Shown here: in pieces, positions 58,018-64,000 of the stretch | Layout: each line of letters opens with the position of its first letter | Position numbering within the stretch: the stretch's first letter is position 1 | Origin: Edaphochlamys debaryana | Taxonomy: Eukaryota; Chlorophyta; Chlorophyceae; Chlamydomonadales | Assembly: GCA_016858145.1 (NCBI GenBank) | Contig: JAEHOE010000212.1 | Span: forward strand, 1-64,000 | DNA length: 64,000 nt | Reading direction: 5' to 3' | The notes under the pieces: generated by a model | The model's database searches: none | Seen by the model: the letters and a program-made list of their open reading frames with translations, nothing else | Told to the model about the DNA's origin: nothing | Position numbers and translations under genes: made by a program

Positions 58018-58600
58018 ACACCGCACACGGACCCCGGGGGCCCACACGCCCTTCGCGTCCAGACATGAGAGCAGCGCGAACAGCGCCCGCCGCCCCGCCT
58101 CACACAACTCCGTCGTACAACTGACAAACGGCCGCCCCGGCCCATACCAAAGACCAAGATAGCGCGCACGCTCCACTTAACATTGGACCCATCAGCTCTA
58201 CGACCCAGGAAAGCATGAAACGGCCCCACCTCGACTGGCGGGGCAGCAGCACGTCGTCCCCGACCCCTTCCCTGCTCACCACCCTCCGCCCCAGCACCCA
58301 TGCCACCCCCAGACCTACACTCCGGGCACAGCCAAGAGCCCCGCGGAATGGCACGAAGCGGAGGTGACATGCACTGCAAGTGCCACCCCTGCGAGCAACC
58401 ATCGCAGAGCGTCATCGAATCTTCAGGACTGAGGCTTTTGCAAACACGACAGCGTACACCTGCCCAAGCGTCCAGCTTGCGCAAGCCAAACACCAAGACC
58501 TCGCACTTCTTCACATTGATACGCATACCAAAGGCCGCACAAAAAGCAGACAAAACCCACAGCCCCCGAAACATGCGCGTCCCGTTTGTGGCAAGCAGAG
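58018..58600 (-). mobile_element. LINE RT fragment with PHD finger, minus strand
   Basis: Minus-strand frame with the end of an RT palm (LLATNGTRMF, LSAFCAAFGMRINVKKCEVL then VFG), truncated just downstream of where YADD would lie. A complete C4HC3 PHD finger follows (CRVC...LCDGCSQGWHLQC...WLCPEC), then RT-type HAFLGRRADGSNVKW. A frameshift near 58.18 kb leads to YLGLWYGPGRPFVSCTTELC and ALFALLSCLDAKGVWAPGVR, ending exactly where copy D stops. What should follow resembles the start of the 47.1-kb minus-strand piece. Confidence 0.8.
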
Positions 58601-59256
58601 GAGGGCGTGGAATGCCGGTCCTGGTGACGGTCGGAAGGGGGCTCCGCTTTGACAGTGCTCTCACCCCTGAGTGCTAAGGGGCGTCTTCGCCACATTGACG
58701 GAGAGCGGAAGTGTTAGCCGCGGGGAAGGGCAGGGGAGTCAGAGCGGGGTGTGTGCTCCTTCGGATCCGTCTAGAGGGCGGGCTCCTTCGGATCCGTCTC
58801 GAGGGTGGTGAGCGGAAGTGTGCAAAAGGCTGCAGAAAGCGGGGGCACCCGCCCCGCAACAAGACCCCAAGAACAACCTTCGGGGGGGTTTGACGAGAAC
58901 AACCTTTGGGGGGGCCGGCGGGGTCGTTGGCGATCGGGCACGCTGGGAGTCTGCGCAAGCTCCTCGGCTCCCGCGAACGCCCTTATGACGCGCTGCACAT
59001 ATCACCACTCTGGGAATGCATACACGGGTGTCCACACATTCTCGAGCCCTACAGCAGTGGGTATCGGCACACAACGAAGTGGGCATCTCTGACCGACTGA
59101 GCATTTGCTGAAACCTCGGGCCTGTCGGCGAGCCTGCGCACAACCGTCTGCCCTCTGGGCTTGTAATCTAAGCCAAGCACCCTGGCGGGGCCGGTGCGAG
59201 GAGGTAGCGCCCTCCCGAGTGGCGTGGGCGTTGCCTCTGATAGCGCTCGCGACACT
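58601..59256. other. Upstream of the F-box/LRR gene; short duplications
   Basis: Two copies of GCTCCTTCGGATCCGTCT (~58750 and ~58780), two of AGAACAACCTT[C/T]GGGGGGG (~58870 and ~58897) and two of GAGCGGAAGTGT. The gene's promoter should lie here. No further gene seen. Confidence 0.5.
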
Positions 59257-62200
59257 ATGGTCGCCGCGACAGCGCTCATGATGGCGACAACGCTGCTCCA
59301 TAACAGCGGGCGCTTGGCCGGCATCTCTCTGTCGCGCGACCAGAGCACTGAGCTGAGCTCAGGCTCGTTCGCCCTACGGGGCATAGAGTCCCTGACTGAC
59401 GACGTCCTGCTCCACATTTTCCGCCTTCTAGACGCCGACGTGAACTTCACCTCGCCTCAGGTGAAACCTTCATCGCACGCACATGCCGGGAGCCAGGCCC
59501 AAATGCGGGCAGGGCGTTGTCCCCATTTGTGTGACGTTTGTGACAGTCAGGGGATCTAAAGGGGCAGCCCCTCCTGCCCAGGTCCCCGGTTCCTCCTTGG
59601 GACGTTGCCTCCTTGATCCCCGCATGCCCCGCCCCCGCCGTGTGCCTCGGCAGAATGCCGCGCGCCACTTCATCGTCTTCCGGCGCTGCCTGCCGCTCGT
59701 GTGCCGGCGCTGGGCCGCGCTGCTGGGCCCGGGCTCGCGCGGCGGCAAGTGGCCGTGGAACTACGTGGTTGTGTCGGTGGAGGCGGAGGCGTCGCGCCGG
59801 CGCCGGCCTCCCGACCCCTCCCAGTTCATGCGGGCGCTGGGCTCCCCCTCCTCGGGGGCCGGCGGCGGTGCCGGGGCGCTGTCCGGCACCTCCCCGCCCG
59901 GCGGCTCCATGGTGGGCTTCATGCGCCCGCCCGCGCTGGGGCCCCCTGCCACCCTGCGCTCCGCCTCCGTGCTGACGTGGACGGAGGCGCGGTCGGGCAG
60001 CATCCAGGTGAGGGGGCCGGAGGGGGGAAGGAAGGGGCCCGGGTGGGTGCAGCGGCGATGTGGGTCGGCGATGTGGGTCGGCTGGGGGCGCCCTGGGGTT
60101 CGGGCTGCGGGCGACGCACGGGCCAGCGGCGAGCGGCGGCTGCTCAGCGGTCCGGGACCCCGCCCTGCCCAACCTCCCCCCCTACACCCCCCCCCCCCTC
60201 AGCACCTGGTCCTGGACTTCTCCTCCGCCTGCCACGACTTCTCGGGGGGGCACGCGCTGGAGGCGCTGCTGCGGGCCGCCAACCGGGGGAGGGGCCTGCA
60301 GACGCTGAGGCTGCACGGGTCCGCAGGTGTGTGTTCAGGGCTGCTCGTGTAAAGGCCAGGGAAAGCGTAGGCGCGGTAATTAGCCGGCCGGTCGTAGATA
60401 CGGAACCGAAAGCCCTGGGAGTCCGAAGCCCGACCCATCCCGACCCATCGTGGGGGGGGGGTGCGGGGGAGAGGCGTCGGCTGGTAGGCGAAGCTCCGTG
60501 GCGGGCGGGAGGGTGGAGGGGTGGAGGGCAAGGGCCTGACCGCGAAGACGCCTGTGGCCCTGCCCCATGCGACCTTTACGGCACCGGCCCCTGCCTGCGG
60601 CCGTTTTCTGGTGCGTGACGCACTCCCGGCCCTGCCCTCCCCCCTCCCCCCCAGTCCCCGGCGGCCAGGACTCGCACGAGGTGCTGGGGCGGCTCAAGGG
60701 GCTGCAGGAGCTGCACGTCAGCGGCCTGCCGCAGGTGGGGGGGGGGGAGGGGGAGAGGAGGCCAGCAGAGGCGATCAAGTGCCGGGAGGGCAGACGCATG
60801 CAGCTCTCTGGTGCGGCCCCGGGGGTGGCGATCCCCGCCTGCCAGCGACGTCCCTGCGCCCCGGAGCCTCCTCACCCTTCCGGCCCCTACCCCCCCCCCC
60901 CCAGGGCTTCCTGGCCGGCACGCTGCCGTACCTGTCCTCGCTGACGGGCCTCACGCGCCTCGAGTTCACTCCCGAGGTGGGGGCGGGGGGGGGAGGGGCC
61001 TCGTGGCGGAGGACGGCAGCATGTCAAGGCGGAGACCACGCCCCTTCTGGGGTTGCCCTTCCGTAGACCTGAGCCGCGTCCCCCCCTTCCGTCCTCACCC
61101 TCCCCCTCCCCCCCCCAGGCCTTCCAGTTCCCCGTGTCCGTGCCCACGCTGCCCTCCAACCTCCGGGTGCTGGCGCTGTCGCAGCTGTGGCTCAGCAGGT
61201 GGGGGCAGGGGTGGGGGATTGGGGAGGGAGCGCTGTGTGGGAGGGGCGGAAGGCAGGTCTGCCCCATACCCGCGGCGCATCCTGCCTCGCCCTTCGGCGA
61301 CCGACACCCACTCGCTTCATCCCGCCCCCTCCACCCGCCCCCCTGCCCCCCTCGCCCCCCCCCCAGGCTGCCCCCGGTGCCCTCCGTGGCCCCCGGCCTG
61401 CGCGAGCTGTCCCTGACCTCCTGCTGCCTGGTGGAGGGGGTGCTGGCGGCGCTGGGGGGCTGCAGCGGGCTGGAGGCGCTGGCGCTGAGCGGCTCCTCGC
61501 TCACCACCGCCGCGGGGGGGCGCATGGGCTGGGAGGCGAGCAGGCAGTGGCCGCGGTGCCCCGGGCTGAGGCGCCTGGAGCTGGTGGGGGCGGCAGGGGG
61601 GGGGAGGGGGAAGGACAGGGGGAGGGCGAGGGGAGTAACAGGTGCTGGGGTGTCGGATGCCGCCGCCTCGTGCGCGCTCCGCCCAAAGGGCTGGGCTCCT
61701 GACTGGCTCCTTTCCGCACAGCCGAGCCCGCTCCGCCCACCCCCTCCCCGCCCGCCCCCCCCCAGGTGGGCTGCTCCCTGCACGAGGTGCCCGCGGGGGC
61801 GCTGGCGGCCTTCCCCGGCCTCACCTACCTGGACGTGTCCAACAACCCGGTGAGGGGTGCAGGGAGGGCGGTGAGGGGGCATGAGAGGAGGAGTGGGGGG
61901 GTGGCACGGAGCGACTGCGGGCACGCGCGGTAAACCCTCACCCCTGGCTCGGGCCTCACGGGACCCCGCCTCCCACCCGTCCTCCCTCACCCCCCCCTCA
62001 CCCCCCTCCCCGTCCAGGAGCTGGGCGGCGCCGCCTCCGCCCCCGACCCGGGCTCCGCCTCCGCGCTGCCCTCCGAGGTGCTGGGCCTGCCGCAGCTGGC
62101 GGACGTGCGCATGGCCGGCTGCGGCCTCACCGCGCTGCCGCCCATGCTGCTGCGCCTGCCCGCCATCACCGCCCTGGACCTCTCCTCCAACTCCCTCTCG

Positions 62201-62890
62201 GCCCTGCCGCTGCCGCTGCCGCCCTCGGCCCCCGCCTGCGCGCCCCCGCCCTCCCCCGGTGTCCGCGCGCCCTACCGGAACGGGGGCCTGGGCCTGGGCC
62301 TGGGCCTGCCCGCCCCCGCCATGTCGCGCTCCCCCTCCTCCTCCGGCTCCGGCCCCCGCGTGGCGGCCTGGGCTCCCACGCTGGAGCGACTCAACATCGC
62401 CGCCAACAGGTTCACCACCTGGCCCCAGGTGCGTGCGCGTGTGGGTGGGGGTTGTGCGGTGGGGGGGTTGCGGGGACGGGTGGGGTCCCCGCACGGGGGT
62501 CCAGGCAGACTGTTGCCCCGCTCCTGTTTGCCCGTGTTCCGAGCCCCCTGTCCTCACCCCAGCGCACCGCTCATAGCGCCCCCTCCTCTGGTCCCGCCTG
62601 CCCTGACCCCTCCCCTCTCCCGACCCCCCCCCCCCCAGGGCCTGGCCTGCTGCCCTCGGCTGCGGGAGCTGGTGCTGGGCTCTCCGCTGCTGGGGCGCGC
62701 GGCGGAGGGGGAGCTGGAGCGGTGCGTGCGTGCGCTGGGGGCGCTGGAGCTGATCGAGGTGCGGGGGCCGAGCCTGGAGCCGCGGGCGGTGCGGGCGCTG
62801 CTGGCGGTGCAGCGGGCGGCGCTGGAGGGGCCGGGGGGAGCGGGGGCGGGGGGCAGGGGGCGGCCGCGGGTGGAGGTGACGGGCGCGTGA
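59257..62890 (+). CDS. F-box / leucine-rich-repeat protein
   Basis: Ten exons: 59257-59460, 59654-60007, 60203-60326, 60655-60734, 60905-60976, 61119-61198, 61367-61583, 61766-61849, 62018-62428, 62639-62890 (625 aa, phases agree). An F-box-like start (IESLTDDVLLHIFRLLDA ... FRRCLPLVCRRWAALL) precedes at least eight LRR-type segments: LQTLRLHGSA, LQELHVSGLP, LTRLEFTP, LRVLALSQLWLS, LRELSLTSCCL, LEALALSGSSL, LTYLDVSNNP, LADVRMAGCGLTALP, ITALDLSSNSLSALP, LERLNIAANRFTTWP, LRELVLGSPLLG. F-box proteins recruit substrates to SCF ubiquitin ligases through SKP1; the target here is unknown. The first ATG in the open stretch is at 59257; an upstream exon cannot be excluded. Intron 3 carries dispersed repeat copy B. 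Confidence 0.85.
60331..60449. repeat. Dispersed ~118-bp repeat, copy B
   Basis: Inside intron 3 of the F-box/LRR gene, starting 4 bp into the intron. Same orientation as copy A (26896-27013). Differences are mainly AATT for GTGT in the middle and at the right end. Confidence 0.9.
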
Positions 62891-64000
62891 GGGGGCGGGG
62901 GGTGGAGCGGTTCAGAGGCTGGAGATGGGGCTTGAGGAGAGGGGATGGGGCGTGTGGTGGGAGCGGTGGATGGGGCAGGCAGGGGGTTGCGGCCGGCCCC
63001 GCGGCCTGCAGGGGACAGCGGTCGCGGAGAGGGGACCTGGGTGCGTGCGGCCACTGAAGGCACTGGGGCGCGGGGTGTGGGTGTGAGCCGGTGGGGTGCC
63101 GTGTGTGGCGGAGGCCGCGTACTGAGCCCGGGCCTCGGGGCCGGAGGGGGAGGTGGCAGGGGCGCGGGTCGCGGCCCGCGCGGAGGAGCGCGCGGCGGCG
63201 AGCGGCGTTGGGCCAGGCGCCGCAGGGGCCCCGTCTGTGGCCAATGCGAGGTCAGGCGAGGTCTTGTTTAATTATGGGGCTTTACAATAGCTTGAGGGCC
63301 GTTTAGCTGGGCGGAGAGAGCGCTGCAGGGCGGGGCAATATGAGATACCGCCTCCGTGGTTCGCGATCTGCCCACGCGCCACACTCGAGTGCGCTGAGGG
63401 GAGGGGGCGTGCGCCCCGCGGGAGGGAGGGTCGGTGCAGTGGGGGCAGGAGGGCGGGGGCTGGCGAGGCAGGCATTGCGGAGAGAGACGGGCATGGTCGG
63501 GGGCCAGTGTAGCCGTTTCATTGTTCTCTCAGCTCTGCGTTCATGGGTTCTGGTCTATTGCTTTGTGGCAGTAGTGATGAGGTGCGGACGTGCGGAGCGG
63601 AGCGGTGCGAGCAGCGGCAGGGGAAGGAGCGGGGGTGCAGGTGCCCCCGCCTGGAGGCCCCAAGGCTCCTCAAGGCTTGACATGGAGCGAAGCCGCCGGG
63701 CGGAAGCAGCGCTGGGCCAGAGACGATAAGCCGATTGGGCCGTGGATTCTAGACCAGCCAGGGCCCTGGAGAGAGTGTGGACGCGCGCGGGGTCCGGCCG
63801 AGGGTGTACTGCTTCGCGACCCGTGCAGGTGTGCCGTTGGCCCGTTGCGCTTGGCTGGCCGCGCATTCATGATCATGACGTACGGGAGAGGTGTGGTCGA
63901 TGACGCATTCGTACAGGACATACGGTGTGGCATAATGTGGCGAGTTTCGTTCTTGGTCTATACCGGTACCAGTGGATGTGATGACGTGGTGAGTGTGTGG
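62891..64000. other. Right end of window, no gene recognised
   Basis: 1.1 kb after the F-box/LRR stop. GC-rich to ~63.2 kb, then mixed. The open frames are short and low in complexity. A gene whose coding part lies beyond 64 kb could begin here. Confidence 0.4.

Noticed and set aside
46056..58600. CRISPR-like or satellite array
   Set aside because: Repeats are long, unequal and end in a common transposon tail with target duplications; spacers are themselves element fragments.

Overview
This is the left end of a chromosome from a green alga. The first ~680 bases are a telomere of CCCTAAA repeats (TTTAGGG on the other strand, the Arabidopsis type). All genes are nuclear, very GC-rich and cut by many short introns with G-rich donors and C-tract acceptors. 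The telomere type, a PSTAIRE-type CDKA, a plastid-style VOC protein and a head-to-tail non-LTR retrotransposon block like the Zepp elements known from Chlorella together suggest a trebouxiophyte (Chlorella/Micractinium-like). This is an inference; I cannot name the species. Exon structures were worked out by hand from splice signals, reading-phase agreement and protein family motifs. They have no transcript support.

Layout: telomere (1-682); PAN3 deadenylase subunit (minus, stop only ~490 bp from the telomere, with a 47-bp minisatellite in one intron); plastid VOC/glyoxalase-like protein (minus); TFIIH subunit p62/TFB1 (plus); a helix-hairpin-helix-like conserved protein (minus), divergent from a PHIP1/nucleolin-like two-RRM protein (plus); a large protein I cannot identify (plus); a poorly supported reading frame near 27 kb; serine acetyltransferase (minus), divergent from a 2-oxoglutarate/Fe(II) dioxygenase (plus); cyclin-dependent kinase CDKA (minus); SNRNP27 splicing factor and COA6 cytochrome-oxidase assembly factor, 66 bp apart on the minus strand; a plant/alga-type conserved protein (plus); and a tiny three-exon gene (minus).

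From ~46 to 58.6 kb lies a retrotransposon block. Two minus-strand LINE pieces (46.06-47.10 and 58.02-58.60 kb) bracket an ~10.6-kb pile of plus-strand, 5'-truncated LINE copies. Eleven successive copies end in the same CCTAA terminus, several with visible target-site duplications. One copy keeps a reverse transcriptase domain with YADD. Three near-identical ~1.1-kb units share only the last ~90 bp with the RT copy and look like a non-autonomous partner. Beyond the block is an F-box/leucine-rich-repeat gene (59.26-62.89 kb), then ~1.1 kb with no recognised gene.

The host genes are mostly single-copy housekeeping functions: mRNA decay, transcription/repair, splicing, sulfur assimilation, cell cycle and respiration. 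They form no pathway. The most unusual points are the retrotransposon pile with its shared hairpin tail, the PAN3 minisatellite intron that is open in frame with its flanking exons, three GC-AG introns, and the tightly spaced COA6-SNRNP27 pair.
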